A stretch of DNA of 64,000 bases from Planococcus citri (GCF_950023065.1 NC_088679.1:3596001-3660000); one strand, 5' to 3'; shown: positions 13,800 to 25,390, counted from the first letter of the stretch. Translations and numbers: made by a program. Notes: generated by a model from the letters alone, not told the origin.

Positions 13800-14511
13800 A
13801 AATTGGGTGAGTTGGAAAGAATTGGGAAACAGCTTGCTAAACTCCATTGGATAAAATGTTATGGTAATCTCAAGTTTCAAAAATCTGGCGAAGACTCCAG
13901 TAATTTTCAAAAAGTCGCTGTAGGCTCCAAAAGGGACTGAATCCACCTACAGCCGACTTTGTAGCGTATTGAAATTAGTTTGCAGAATAAATTTCGGCTT
14001 TCCATCTCCATTTCGATGTAATTTTGGGAAATTTCGAGTTTCAAAAATCTGCTGGAGGCTCCAGAACTGCTCAAAACGGGTTGAAACCGTTACCAGTCGA
14101 TTTGGCGTGTCGAAAATAGGGTATATCCCAAATTTCGGCTTTCTTGGTCAATTTGGTAAAATATTGATTTTTACCCTCATTTTTGGCCCAAATTTGATTT
14201 TCAAAAATTTACCAAAAATCTAAAAATGCACTTTAGCAGTTGAAATTTTGACAGGTGATAAATTTTTGCCTGATCTTTCGATCTATCTTTGTACGGTTTT
14301 AAAAAATTTCGTGCATGTGCTATGTTGGGAACGCAGAATCTGCGATTTTGGCTGACCTGTCAATCAAAATGGCCGCCATTTTGTAAGCAGGGCCACTTTT
14401 TTTTTAAGACAAGGGCTAGAAATGTTCCTTAGGACTCCTGCTTTAAGAAAAAAGTTGTCCTGGAGGATCGACGGGGGGGTGCAATAGATCCTTATGCGAG
14501 CTCCCCGACTA
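13800..14511 (+). mobile_element. Truncated foldback-family copy inserted in another repeat
   Basis: Contains satellite units (13870-14110), the conserved arm, the dyad AAAATGGCCGCCATTTT at 14366-14382, and a clean terminus GAGCTCCCCGACTA ending at 14511. Immediately downstream begins a different repeat (14512-15020, minus strand). The border is therefore sharp on the right, while the left TIR is missing. The terminus differs from the TAGTCCGG subfamily after TAGTC, so this copy belongs to a second subfamily together with the copies at 10.7 and 31.9 kb. Confidence 0.7.
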
Positions 14512-15020
14512 GATGCGACGATCTTCTTTTTCAAATGACAGAAGATCCCTGAAAAAATTAGTTCTCCAACTTGAACTTGAGTTGTGCTGGAATGACCCTG
14601 ACGGATCACACTTGAAAAAATTCAAGAAAATATGAGCAAATCAAATTTATTCGAAAATTTTCCATTTTCGCATCAGAATTTGTTTAGATAGTTAGTCGCC
14701 TTTTCAATAAAAAACTTGCTCGATGCTCCCAGCAACTTTTGTCCTCTTGTTTAAGGAGCTTCCAAATTGAACAAATCGAGATTGGTGGCCAATTTTTTTT
14801 AAAGCTTCCATCCTGCTTATTTTTACGTCAGAATTCTTTTGAAGAATCCTTATTTTCAAGTAGAAACTTTTCAACCCCCCCCCCCCCTAGCCGCAAAAAA
14901 TAAAAATATCGGTCATATTATACACAGCTCTCCGAATTTGAAAAACAGATCTAACAAAGTAAAATTTCAAATGGGTTCATCGGAGCGATTTCGATTTCCA
15001 GAAATGAAGATCCAAGTCAA
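14512..15020 (-). repeat. Dispersed repeat G, copy 1 (uninterrupted)
   Basis: Read on the minus strand, this segment matches 17781-18096 joined to 20691-20880. Shared landmarks are 'caatttggaagctccttaaa', 'gttgctggga', 'atttgatttgctca' and 'gtgatccgt', followed by a GATCTTC block. Copy 1 is continuous where copy 2 carries the 2.6-kb foldback element, so it shows the empty site. It contains a long C run at about 14874-14888. No coding potential is seen and its class is unknown. Confidence 0.8.
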
Positions 15021-17000
15021 AAAAATGACGAAACCCTCCACCCCACCTCACCCCACCATCGTATAATTTTAATTCTATCTGATATCTTAAACTAATCATT
15101 ATTGAGATCTGGCGAATTTTTAACAATTTTCAAAACTGACGCCTTTGAAAAACTTGAAGGTTGCTGGGAATAGGTACCTAGAGTGAAGCCATCGCTGTGT
15201 TAGAAGACGTTACTCGTACCTCTACCTACTCGTAATACTTAAGCCGTATCCTTTGGCGCACAAGTCTTGAAAAGACGTCGGCGTCCATTGAAATATATTT
15301 CATTTTGAAATAGGAAACGAAGTAGAATTTCGTTTCTTCTACAGGTACACGGAGTTTGGTAAAATTATGTGCTCATATTTCATTTGATAGCGAGACGAGG
15401 CCAGGAGGCGACCAACCCCGTCCGGTCTTATATATAAAAAGATGAGGGAAAAATACCGGGCTAAAGCTTGTAAAATCCCAGTCTGAAGTTGATCTCTTGT
15501 AAAAACTGCGGTCGTTGCAAAAGAGCCTATTATCTCAGAAGGATATAGCTGATAGGAGGAAAACAATCCTTTCAAAGTCCACGACCACAACCTATACAAA
15601 CGTAATTACACTCGTTTAGCATAAATTGTCTGTTTTGCGATTACATAGAGGTCTGGCAAAAGATGCGACTGAGAAGTCGGAAAGGGCAAATGTACCTATA
15701 TAGATAGGTACAAGGTACGTACACATAGACATACGCCAAGTTGTACGTTTGTAGCTACACTGTACCTACTACAAGGGTAGGTATATTATACTCTCCTTTT
15801 TTTTCTCTCTTTGCGATGCGACTCGTTTTCATAAAAATGTATGAACTCGGGCGAATTTAATTTAACGACCACGCTAGGATTTTCAAAAGAAGGAAATATC
15901 CGACGATATATGCCAATCCGCTTAGGTACCTTTACATTTCTTATTATTTTTCATTCCGTATCATATCGGCGTGGATGGCGGCGCGACGACGTTATTTTTT
16001 CTACTCTTATTTCTTCTGCTTTTTCTTTTACAAAATATCGTAAAGAATTACTCGCCGCAAAACATCCGAGTTACCTGTGTTAAATTATCCCTCGTGCTTT
16101 TTCCAACCGATGCTATATACTTTTTCTTATCCTTGTAGAAGTGTATTTTTGTACGCCGGCTCCGGCTGCTGAGCTACTAATGCTTTTTAAAGAGAAGACG
16201 TAGCACACATAAGACGACCCCCACCGGCCACCTCGTGCTACAGCAATCCTGCTTCTATACGTGGTATATATATATAGATATATTCAAACCGAGAGAAATC
16301 TTAAAACGTCACTAAAATTTACTATGAAGTTATAATACTGTGGAAAAACTTCGCAACCAACTTCGACGAACAACTTTAAATCAAGTTATTTAATCTGTAT
16401 CGTAATATACCAAAACAGTACTAATAACTATGTTCGTACCCTTTAGCCACATTTTCTTGCTGGCAAATCTACCTCTCTCGCCCTTCCTAATTACCTAACT
16501 ACCTTTTATTAAACCGTAAATTAAATTATTAAAATTTAATCGACAAATAAACTATTGTTACCGAGAGAGGTCTGTTTCAGCTTCGGCTTTTCCAAATGAA
16601 ATTACTTACTCCACAGTTGAAAATACCTAATATATTTTTCTTTTATGGAAAATGAAAAAATTACTACCTACCCGCGCAGGTAGGTATACACCTACCTACG
16701 CGTTTAATAAAGCACGAGTTTCTTTAGAGCTACACGTAGCACGTACGTATACTACGTAGACGTACCTAATGAGTTTAAAGGGTTGCCCAACGTGTTGAAT
16801 TTTTTGCTACGGTGTCGAGGTTATATTTTGGTAGGTAATCTTTCTCTTCCACGTTATTTTCGTACAGGTGGATATTTTCGTGTTGAAGGAAACAAGGAAG
16901 TAGAAAAAAATTGCGGTCAACATTCTGACATTTTTTTTTTTACAAGTATGAAATCAAAACAGGAAGGATATTAGTGATTTTTATAAAGTTATACGTTTTG
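15021..17000. other. Apparently single-copy island
   Basis: CpG-containing sequence rich in GTACCTA, TACTCGTA and short TA runs (for example 16266-16282). No recognisable exon is present. The open frames at 15339-15599 and 15841-16083 have no motif I can name. Intron or intergenic DNA is likely. Confidence 0.35.
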
Positions 17001-17780
17001 AGCAGTTCAAATATTTTTATGGCTCTTTTTAAAATACCATCCGGAGGCTTCAGAACGGCTCGAATTTACTTCTAATCGACTCAGTATGTTCAAATTCAGA
17101 TATAAAGTTAAGGGGTTTTCTTTCATAATGGATTTTTTTTTTTGGAGGATCCTCCAGAAAGCGCGGGGCCACGGCAAAGTGCCACATTTGCCTCGCCCTC
17201 TCAATGGCCTTGCTGTTTCCCTGTCTTTTTCTTTCCCTCCTTCTCTCCTTCCAAGAATCAGTTGAAAGCAATTTAAAACCATTTTGAACAGTTTTAACAC
17301 TTGCAGCTTCGATTACTTTCTATAGATTCGAGCTAAAGGGGTGGTTAAAAATAAATAGGTAAAGTAGGTAGGTACTAAGCACCTTACTTATGAAAGTTTC
17401 AACTTTCTGGTTGGATGGATTTTTTTTTATACTTTTGACCCTTTGGATAATTCACCTAAACTCGAAAAACCACTCGACCAAAAAATGGTACCAGTAGCCC
17501 CTCCCCCTTCCCTCACCTCTCCTCTTAAAATAGAAAATGAAATTTAAAAAAAAAAGGAAAAAAATTTTCCAAAAATTTGTAATTTTTGCGTCAACTTTTT
17601 CAATGTTGGCAATTGAATATTTAAGACCCCATTTTCCTTGCCAAGCCGTTTTGGTCCCTTCTTGTACTAGCTTTAAAATTTGAAAAAAAAAATCAGAAAA
17701 CATGAAATCAATCTCAGCAAAAGAAAGTCTGTAAGAATTTTTTGAAAATTTTTCATTTCTGGTCTTCAAAATCGTTCTAA
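17001..17780. other. AT-rich non-coding tract
   Basis: A short satellite-like phrase ('ccggaggcttcagaacggct' near 17040-17060) shows a remnant of the foldback family. The rest is AT-rich with a pyrimidine-rich patch at about 17192-17250. No gene is seen. Confidence 0.35.
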
Positions 17781-18096
17781 TTAACCCATTTAAAGTTTTA
17801 CTTTGTTAGATTTTTTCGTTTTTCCACTTTCAAATTCGGAAAGCTGTGTAATGAAAGGAGGGCAAATGGACCAATATTTTTATTTTTTGTGGTCGGCGGA
17901 AGGGATTGAAAAGTTTTTACTTGAAAATAACGATTATTCAGAAGAATTTTGATGTTAAAATTTAGAAAATAAATTGGTCACTGATCTCGATTTATTCAAT
18001 TTGGAAGCTCCTTAAACAAGGGGACCAAAAGTTGCTGGGAGGACCAAGAAAGCTTTTTATTGAAAAAGAGATTATTTAAACAAATCCTGACGCATA
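17781..18096 (+). repeat. Dispersed repeat G, copy 2, left part
   Basis: Matches the minus strand of 14650-15020 in order, from 'ttactttgttaga' through 'caatttggaagctccttaaa' to 'caaatcctgacgc'. It ends at ATA (18094-18096), the target site used by the foldback element that follows. The other half resumes at 20688. Confidence 0.8.
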
Positions 18097-19172
18097 TAGT
18101 CCAGGAAAAATAACATTCCATTGGGAAAAGTGAGGTAGAAAGCTGAATTTTGGTATACAGGTCCATTTTTTGGTGCTGAACACGAATCCGATGAGTCCCC
18201 GGTCGTCCCTGGTGAGCTTTCTCCCCTATTGTGGATCTAAGCCCCCCAAAACCAGTTTTTTGCAATTTTCTCCCCCGCATTGCATTTTAGCGAAAAATGA
18301 GGTTAGACACAAGAATCTACGTCAAATTTCCGATCTAGTGACATATCAACTTTTCTTCTACCCTCAAGGGGGTTGGAACCACAACCATTCAAAAAAGGGG
18401 GGTTCCCTGAAAAATACAAAACGTCTATAGGCGCCTAAGAGGGGTGAAATGGTCCCCGACAGCGTTCGAGTTGATATTAGCATGAAAAGTGGGTACCATA
18501 GAGAAACCTCCGCGCAAAAAATTTTAGATCCACACCCCCTCCCCTTTTTGCGGAACCCTCCTTTTTTGAAATTTCAGTATCACTTTCCTCAGCCCCATTT
18601 CAACCGATTTTGAAAATTTTTCTGGAGGTTATGTATATGCTTGATAGGTAACCCCACAAAAATTTTCAACCCCCTCCCCTCATATTTACCCCCCAAAATG
18701 GCGTTTTTTTCATTTTTTTAGGCCTATTAACAATCAAGATTGCGAGGTAAAATTTTGTAAACACGTTTTTTGGATGTATTTTTGGCCCCCAAACATCATA
18801 TACTATACTAGAAATTTTTGCTTTGGTGCGCCGTGGTAAAAACTTGAAATAATGTATCGTAGGGGGGTGGGGGGTGAAATGGCAATTTTGAAAAAAACAA
18901 CTATCAATGAGTAGGGTATCGTTTTCATATGATTCGATACCGCTGAGCACGAATATGACCTCAGATTTTTTGCTACACTCACCTACCCCTCTCCAGAGTC
19001 CCTCAGCCCCCTCAATTTTCACGATTTTCGAAATATAGTTATTTTGATGATGTTGGTGTCGTTTTCATATGATTCGATACCGCTGAACACGAATATGATC
19101 TCAGATTTTCTGCTACAATCACCTACCCCTCTCCAGAGTCCCTCAGCCCCCTCATTTTTCACGATTTTCGAA
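18097..19172 (+). repeat. Left arm of the 2.6-kb foldback element
   Basis: This arm of about 1,076 bp is the reverse complement of the right arm. Its inner part holds two direct copies of a block of about 140 bp, starting near 18920 and near 19060. Each runs from 'gttttcatatgattcgatac' through 'cacgaatatga' to 'cacgattttcgaaa'. A 10-bp length difference between the arms lies close to the outer end. The frames in the arm are rich in proline and charged residues and look non-coding. Confidence 0.88.
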
Positions 19173-19598
19173 AGAAAATGACGATTACAACTATTCCAGC
19201 GACGAAAGTTATACCACAGATGATGACATTAGTGATGATGACGATTAAGTGAATCACAAATTAACATTCTTTACTTTTTTTTTATAAGTCTTTCGTTACC
19301 ATATTTTTTTGTTGTGATTTTTTATGTAGGTAGTCATTGAATTATAAAATGCATACTCATACATACTCAAGTTACAGTTATCATGAATAATTATTATGCC
19401 ACATATGCTCCGCATACCTATACAGTCCAGTACACATACAGATTGTTACGTTTTCTGCGTGGAAGAAAATTGAAGGGTCCACCCCCCTCGAGGGGGAGCC
19501 ATGTGCTGTAGCTCATTCTACGAGAAATTTTATGTACAATAACAATGAACTTATGTAACTTTCCCATAGCAATGAAACTAACATCACCAAAATAACTT
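19173..19598 (+). other. Unique spacer of the foldback element with an acidic ORF end
   Basis: The spacer between the arms is not palindromic. Its first part (19176-19247) reads, in one frame, as 23 codons rich in Asp, Ser, Tyr and Thr: GAA AAT GAC GAT ... GAT GAT GAC GAT TAA. That is a typical acidic C-terminal tail. A 3'-UTR-like AT-rich stretch follows. The frame runs back into the arm without a clear start. It could be a captured 3' exon of a host gene, the remains of the element's own protein, or chance. Near 19480-19500 there is a short C/G-rich inverted phrase (CCCCCCTCGAGGGGG). Confidence 0.4.
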
Positions 19599-20687
19599 TA
19601 TTTCGAAAATCGTGAAAATTGAGAGGGCTGAGGGGCTCTGGAGAGGGGCAGGTGAGTGTAGCAAAAAATCGGAGGTCATATTCGTGCTCAGCGGTGTCGA
19701 ATCATATGAAAACGACACCAACATCATCAAAATAACTATATTTCGAAAATCGTGAAAATTGAGGGGGCTGAGGGACTCTGGAGAGGGGTAGGTGAGTGTA
19801 GCAAAAAATCTGAGGTCATATTCGTGCTCAGCGGTATCGAATCATATGAAAACGATACCCTACTCATTGATAGTTGTTTTTTTCAAAATTGCCATTTCAC
19901 CCCCCACCCCCCTACGATACATTATTTCAAGTTTTTACCACGGCGCACCAAAGCAAAAATTTCTAGTATAGTATATGATGTTTGGGGGCCAAAAATACAT
20001 CCAAAAAACGTGTTTACAAAATTTTACCTCGCAATCTTGACTGTTAATAGGCCTAAAAAAATGAAAAAAACGCCATTTTGGGGGGTGAATATGAGGGGAG
20101 GGGGTTGAAAATTTTTGTGGGGTTACCTATCAAGCATATACATAACCTCCAGAAAAATTTTCAAAATCGGTTGAAATGGGGCTGAGGAAAGTGATACTGA
20201 AATTTCAAAAAAGGAGGGTTCCGCAAAAAGGGGAGGGGGTGTGGATCTAAAATTTTTTGCGCGGAGGTTTCTCTATGGTACCCACTTTTCATGCTAATAT
20301 CAACTCGAACGCTGTCGGGGACCATTTCACCCCTCTTAGGCGCCTATAGACGTTTTGTATTTTTCAGGGAACCCCCCTTTTTTGAATGGTTGTGGTTCCA
20401 ACCCCCTTGAGGGTAGAAGAAAAGTTGATATGTCACTAGATCGGAAATTTGACGTAGATTCTTGTGTCTAACCTCATTTTTCGCTAAAATGCAATGCGGG
20501 GGAGAAAATTGCAAAAAACTGGTTTTGGGGGGCTTAGATCCACAATAGGGGAGAAAGCTCACCAGGGACGACCGGGGACTCATCGGATTCGTGTTCAGCA
20601 CCAAAAAATGGACCTGTATACCAAAATTCAGCTTTCTACCTCACTTTTCCCAATGACCCTTTTTTTTCATCTAATTTTCCTGGACTA
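19599..20687 (-). repeat. Right arm of the 2.6-kb foldback element
   Basis: Reverse complement of 18097-19172. The innermost block (about 19599-19700) is slightly more diverged ('gagagggctgagggg', 'atcggaggtcat') than the next block at about 19740-19850. This mirrors the duplicated blocks of the left arm. Confidence 0.88.
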
Positions 20688-20690
20688 ATA

Positions 20691-20890
20691 AATGGGAAAT
20701 TTTCAAATAAATTTGATTTGCTCACATTTTCTTGAATTTTTTTTAAGTGTGATCCGTGAGGGGGATTCCAGCACAACACTCGAGTTCAAGATGGAGAGCT
20801 GATTTTTTTTCAAGGATCTTCGGTCATTTGAAACAAGAGATCGTCAGGTTGAATTTGAAAATTGTCTACAGGTTAATAAAACTATTTGCA
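20691..20890 (+). repeat. Dispersed repeat G, copy 2, right part
   Basis: Resumes repeat G directly after the ATA duplication: 'aatgggaaattttcaaat' and 'atttgatttgctcac', then 'gtgatccgtgaggg', 'gcacaacactcgagttcaag' and 'ggatcttcggtcatttgaaa'. Each phrase has its counterpart in order on the minus strand of 14512-14690. Confidence 0.8.
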
Positions 20891-21660
20891 AAACTATTAA
20901 CAATTTTCTCTGAATTAATAGCAAAATAGAAAGAAATATTATACCTAATGAGTAGGGTGGCTCTCACTTTCAGGGTTGAGATTTTTTTCTCCCACCCCCC
21001 ATCTCAGTTGTTCCATTTGGTGAGAAAATAATTCTCGAATTTCGATTTTTCCCTCAGTAAAAAAAAAAAAGTGGTGCCAGATTTACCCTCATTTTCCAAA
21101 AAATAAAAAAAAAACAGAAAATGATGTAAAATTTTTAAATTTTTGATTGTTTTCATTCCACTCCATTCCAATATTCTCCCTTTGGACCAAAACGACCCCC
21201 TAAATCTATCACTTTTTCCCATTGAAGGGATGAAGAAATTTAAGGGGCTGTTTTGGTTCAAATGAGGAACATTGAGAGAGAGCAGAATGTAAAAAAAAAT
21301 CAAAAATTGATCAATTTTGATTCATTTTCCATTTTTTGCTTTTTTCAAAAGGGGGGCAATCTGACACCACTTTTTTCTATTTATGGGGTTGAAACTTTAT
21401 AGGATTCGTTTTTTCATCAAATGGAACCATCTTGGGGGCCAAGAAATCCAGAAAAAAAATAATAAGAATCACCCTAATGTTCAGGTCAGCTCATTTCGTA
21501 TTTTTTTGTGCCAAAATATTAAAAGAATATCATTCCTGAGACCGGGGAAATATTTTGGAACGCAGCAGTACCAATTCTTTGGTAATTGCTGCCAATTTTA
21601 AAAAATTGAAAAAAATTAGAAGTTTTTGGTCTTGAGCCTTTTTTTTCTCAAAAATCATAA
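20891..21660. other. AT-rich non-coding tract
   Basis: Simple A/T-rich sequence with short runs of A, T and G. It may continue repeat G (about 20860-20900 resembles 11555-11600). No gene, RNA or element border is seen. Confidence 0.3.
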
Positions 21661-22584
21661 TAAATTGTTAGACGGATATGGCTTAATGGTAACACGTATA
21701 TGTAAATAGGTAATTCTACCCTTCCAGCACCATTCAGTGATGTGGTTGGTAACAGTGACGTGGTCAAGGTGCCAAATAAGCCTTCAAGCTTCTTTGGCAA
21801 CTGGACCAAAGTGTAGTTCGTTTTTGCGAGTCTTCGAGTTGCCAAGTTAATATGTCCTTAATTCTTTAGAGCTCCAGCCGTAGGTTTAAAGTGTTTTTGT
21901 ATAGTTTTAATTAGTGTTAAATAGAATTAAAGTAATCCCCCCTGAGTGAACATTGTGTTTTTCCCAATCATATCATTTCTCCGAGTCGGTTACTAAGTGT
22001 GTCATCTTTGACAACAATAAATTCGTTTACACAAAATCTTATGATATTTTAGTGTGTTCAGTAGTGTACTTCAAATCCCATAGCCGGGGTAAGTGGTAAT
22101 TTAATACGATTACAGTTGTGCACCCATCGTAGCATTACCTGCTTAATCGAGTAGGTAACCTAGTAGATATCAGATATACGTACGTATAATCTTATTGATA
22201 TCTACGACACATTAATATTTTATCAAAATGTCATATTTTACATCAAAAAATGAGATTTTTACTCAAAAAAATAACTGTTATGTATTTAACCAAAACAAAT
22301 AAAATGAATCGGTTAAGGTTATGGTTAAAAAATTTCAAATCAATAATTTTGGTTATGGTTATGGTTATGGTTGCAGTTTTTGCCTCATTTTAGCGGTTAA
22401 AATTCATTTTGGTTAAAAATTTTGGTTACGGTTTCCATCCCTGCAAGAAAGATATCTTTTGCAAGGATATCTGGCAAGAACAGGTCCCCTGGGCTTAACC
22501 TCGTGTAGCAGTCACTGGGCACTTCCCTCTGGAATATATCAAGGATATCCCAGTGCTCTACATATTTGGCGCCCAACGTGGGGC
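21661..22584 (+). mobile_element. LTR-retroelement remnant: candidate leader with tRNA-Lys PBS
   Basis: TGGCGCCCAACGTGGGGC at 22567-22584 is the 18-nt complement of the 3' end of tRNA-Lys (CUU type), the primer-binding site used by gypsy-like elements and several retroviruses. In such elements it lies just inside the 5' LTR. An LTR end such as 'gctctaca' (22553-22560) would fit, but I cannot fix the LTR start. 'tgttagacgg' near 21667 is only a candidate. Between them are an AATAAA-like string (about 22016) and a (GGTTAT)n run (22351-22372). No gag-pol frame follows, so any element is a relic. Confidence 0.4.
22351..22372 (+). repeat. Short GGTTAT microsatellite
   Basis: About 3.7 units of GGTTAT, with looser GGTTA/GGTTAAG phrases on both sides (22305-22430). 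It is not the canonical insect telomere unit TTAGG. Confidence 0.85.
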
Positions 22585-22623
22585 GCCAGCATAGATCGAC
22601 GTAGAATCTTGAATGTTTTCCTG

Positions 22624-22884
22624 ATTGAGGAGCTCATTGCAAAAATAGCCCTTGTCAAAAATGAAAATAAAAAACAAGAAAGACAAAAAAACCACTGTAA
22701 AGTCCTGATGAATAGGTATAGTGCTCAAAGTGATTTTTTTATCAACTTGAGTATTTCCTGTTACTCTCAGAAAAACGTTTAGAGGGCTATCATACTGATG
22801 CATCCATACAATGCAGTGGAGAAAAGAACCTTCCCAATTTTTTTTCAAAGTGACAAGGGCTATTTTTGCAATGAGCTCCTCAAT
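22624..22884. mobile_element. 261-bp segment with perfect 34-bp inverted ends
   Basis: The 34 bp at 22624-22657 (starting ATTGAGGAGCTCATTGC) are the exact reverse complement of 22851-22884. The interior is AT-rich and non-coding. The size and ends fit a MITE, but I find no flanking duplication ('tcctg' before, 'tactt' after). A local inverted duplication is the alternative. It lies about 40 bp downstream of the primer-binding site. Confidence 0.6.
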
Positions 22885-25361
22885 TACTTGGGACTGGGTC
22901 ATATTTCCCCAAACAGGTTGGGTAGCAACAGGAGCGAAAAAACCGATTTTTTTCGAAAATTTATTTCTTTGAGGGCTTATTTTTATCCTCCAAGGGCACC
23001 TTTAGAGCTAAAAATTTTTTTGAGTACATAACTTTCAACTCAAAATGAAGGTCTTTGCTAAATTTGGTCAGAATCTATCGACCTTTTTTTTTTGCAGCGA
23101 TCCACCCTAATTTGTAGGTATAATGATCAATTTGTTTTTTTTATTTATTTTATTACAGTTTCCTGATGGTAATTCAAGACAGAACAGTGTTAAAAAATTC
23201 TGTAAAAATTTTGCAATTCCACTTAATACAGTCCAAACTGTCAATTTCCATTAAATTGATGAACGAAACAACAAAATTCACACCGCTAGCTAGAGGTAAG
23301 TTTCTTTTACTCATTATTGGTAGGTAGATAGCTCTACACGAAGAAGATAACATATTAGCGAGTATTTCTCATCTTCGTCGGATGAAATATTAATTGGGAA
23401 AGTAATAACGAAACTTTGGCGAACATCGGTTTCCTATTCGAGCACAGAGTTACATTCACGAGTATTCGTAAATACGAGTAGGTACGATACGTGTAGCTTA
23501 TGCGTACACACTTGTGTCTTGTATACGTACTACATTCGGGGGAGTTGCTTATTGGCCAAGAAGGCGGTGTAGGTCTATAGGTATCCGGTGTTTTGTGGAA
23601 ATTCGAGGCGAGAATAAAATCCGCCTAAACATTTTATTCGTTTAATGTTGAACAATAAATTGTTTTAACGCTGCCAAATTACTTAACGACCACGCTCACG
23701 TTGCTTTGTAAATGTTTCGTGCCGGCGAAAAACAACGGAATGCACTTTGTTGGTACGTTTATGTTGGTGAATTTTTATACATCTCGGTCTATATAGTATA
23801 TACCAAATATTAAGTTGGTGTTTACTTTCACCCTGCTAGGTATGTATATGTGTCTTGGTATCCAGTCGAAAGAGAAAGCTCAGTTTTGTTTAAATTCAAA
23901 CAGCAGGAGCAGGAGCTAGAGCAGGTGTGAGGTTCGGTGAAATAATGCCAAATATTCGATCGTATCGACTGACGGAAGGCTGGGTGGGCTACCTATGGAA
24001 GAGTGAATTCGTGTATAGCTTCTTATATCTACTCGGTTGTTATGTGTGTTATCGAAAAGTCCATGTACCTTATATACGAGTGTATATATATAACATCGAA
24101 CCCAAATATTATCGAAATCCGATCTCGTCTCGCAGTCTGTAGGATGTAATACGATCGTATATATAGTGTATTATGGCTCCTAATGACGTATATTAAACGG
24201 CAACCCGGGCTTGGTTTTTATTTTTGCCTCGCTTCGAAGACGTAGGATTATTCCTACCAGCTCGGATCGTGTATGCAGTAGGCGAAGAAGGCAACGCCAA
24301 ACCAATTTCTTACGGTGGTAAAAATTTTTCTTCATTAACACCTCTTTCTCTCTCTGTCAGTTTTCTCTTCTTCTATCTACCTTATGGCTCGACTATGCTA
24401 TACCTACGTATATAATATAAAACGAGAATGTGCCAACACGAGCATTTATATTGGAAAAAGTTGCCTTATACTACCTGTTCGATACACGAATCGAAAAAGT
24501 ACTTTTGCTCGTAATAAAAAGGCAGCACGATACGAAGACGTACCTTATACCTTCCCCACAACTTACCTATCTGTATATAGACTACCAACTTTTTACCTAT
24601 ACACTTTTACACGTACCAACTAGATTTGATCACCATGTTCGAGTATAGATTCACCTTGGTCGCAGTGGCAATTTACTTTAAACCTCGACTAAATCGAATA
24701 TATGTACTCTTGTACTCGTATATCTGAAAGTTGGCGACTTTCGTCTATCTATACTTACGTCGTCTCGAGCTACTTAGAATTTTTTTCCATTTCACCAAAG
24801 TTCAGCTCGGAATTGATTTTTGATAAGATTCTTACCTACGCGGTAGCTGAGAGAGCCGCAGATGAGGTGGGTGGTTGTGTGAGGTAGTAAACCGAGCAAC
24901 ATTTCGAATAACGCTGTCAACAAGTTTTGGCCTGATTTTGCGTGCCGCTGTGCAGATGAAGCGGCAACGACGAAGGCTTATACGAGATTACCGGAGACAG
25001 CTACTTTATTCAGCGAATAACGTCGCTCTACTGCGGAGCTTATCGGTTACTAAAGTGACACGTAAATATTCCAACGTTGCGAGTTGTTGATAGAGAGATA
25101 CTTCCTCCTCGGTCCCCGGCCACCCTGGTCCCTCATCCAAGCATCAGCCCCGACGACGCGACAGTCGGGCACGTATCGTGTATTTTTCTACCGCGAACAC
25201 GAATATGGCGATGACGAGAAAGTTATTATTTCGTAGAATACGATGAGTACGAGTACGAGTACGAGTATAGGGTATGGTGCAGTGTAGACGACGATGACGG
25301 TGAGTTGAGTACACATTGAATGGATGTTTTGGGAAATCGACACGCGAAACCACGTGCTAAA
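22885..25361. other. Apparently single-copy island, possible regulatory or 5' region
   Basis: From about 23100 this is CpG-containing sequence with many GTACGT, ACGAGTA and TACCTA strings. The stretch 24860-25230 is the GC-richest non-repeat DNA in the window. I cannot support any exon in it. A promoter or 5'-UTR exon of a nearby gene is possible but unproven. Confidence 0.35.
25245..25268 (+). repeat. GAGTAC microsatellite
   Basis: Four units of GAGTAC. Single or double copies of the same unit, or its complement, are scattered through the other single-copy islands. Confidence 0.9.
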
Positions 25362-25390
25362 AGTGAGAGCGGGTTGTGCGCCAGGAGGCA
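25362..25390 (+). repeat. Solitary copy of the 19-bp core motif
   Basis: A GTGAGAGCGGGTTGTGCGCC phrase and the bases after it match the core of the 655-1150 array at all but a few positions. The surrounding sequence does not match the 147-bp unit, so only the core is retained here. Confidence 0.7.

Larger units (their letters stand above)
18097..20687. mobile_element. Foldback (palindromic) DNA element, 2,591 bp, TSD ATA
   Basis: The element starts TAGTCCAGGAAAA at 18097 and ends TTTTCCTGGACTA at 20687, flanked on each side by ATA. The left arm (18097 to about 19172) and right arm (about 19599-20687) are reverse complements. A position x in the left arm pairs with 38774-x over about 1 kb (for example 18666 with 20108, and 19022 with 19752). 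The 118-codon frames at 18666-19022 (minus) and 19752-20108 (plus) differ by one residue, so the arms are almost identical. Repeat G is interrupted exactly here, and its intact copy at 14512-15020 gives the empty site. I see no transposase, so it would be non-autonomous. Its superfamily is not established. The 3-bp TSD and TAGTCC ends are shared with the 1.9-kb family elsewhere in the window. Confidence 0.88.

Noticed and set aside
18666..20108. Matching 118-codon frames on opposite strands as a duplicated gene pair
   Set aside because: They are simply the two arms of the foldback element read in opposite directions. The frame overlaps C/G runs and has no recognisable domain, and other frames in the arms are equally open.
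21661..21740. tRNA-like A-box (TGGCTTAATGGT) near 21680
   Set aside because: No proper B-box at the right distance (GGTAATTCTACCC does not match), so not annotated as a SINE.
22458..22902. Open frames of 107 and 114 codons on both strands
   Set aside because: They arise from the 34-bp inverted repeat and the primer-binding region. No gag or pol motif is present.
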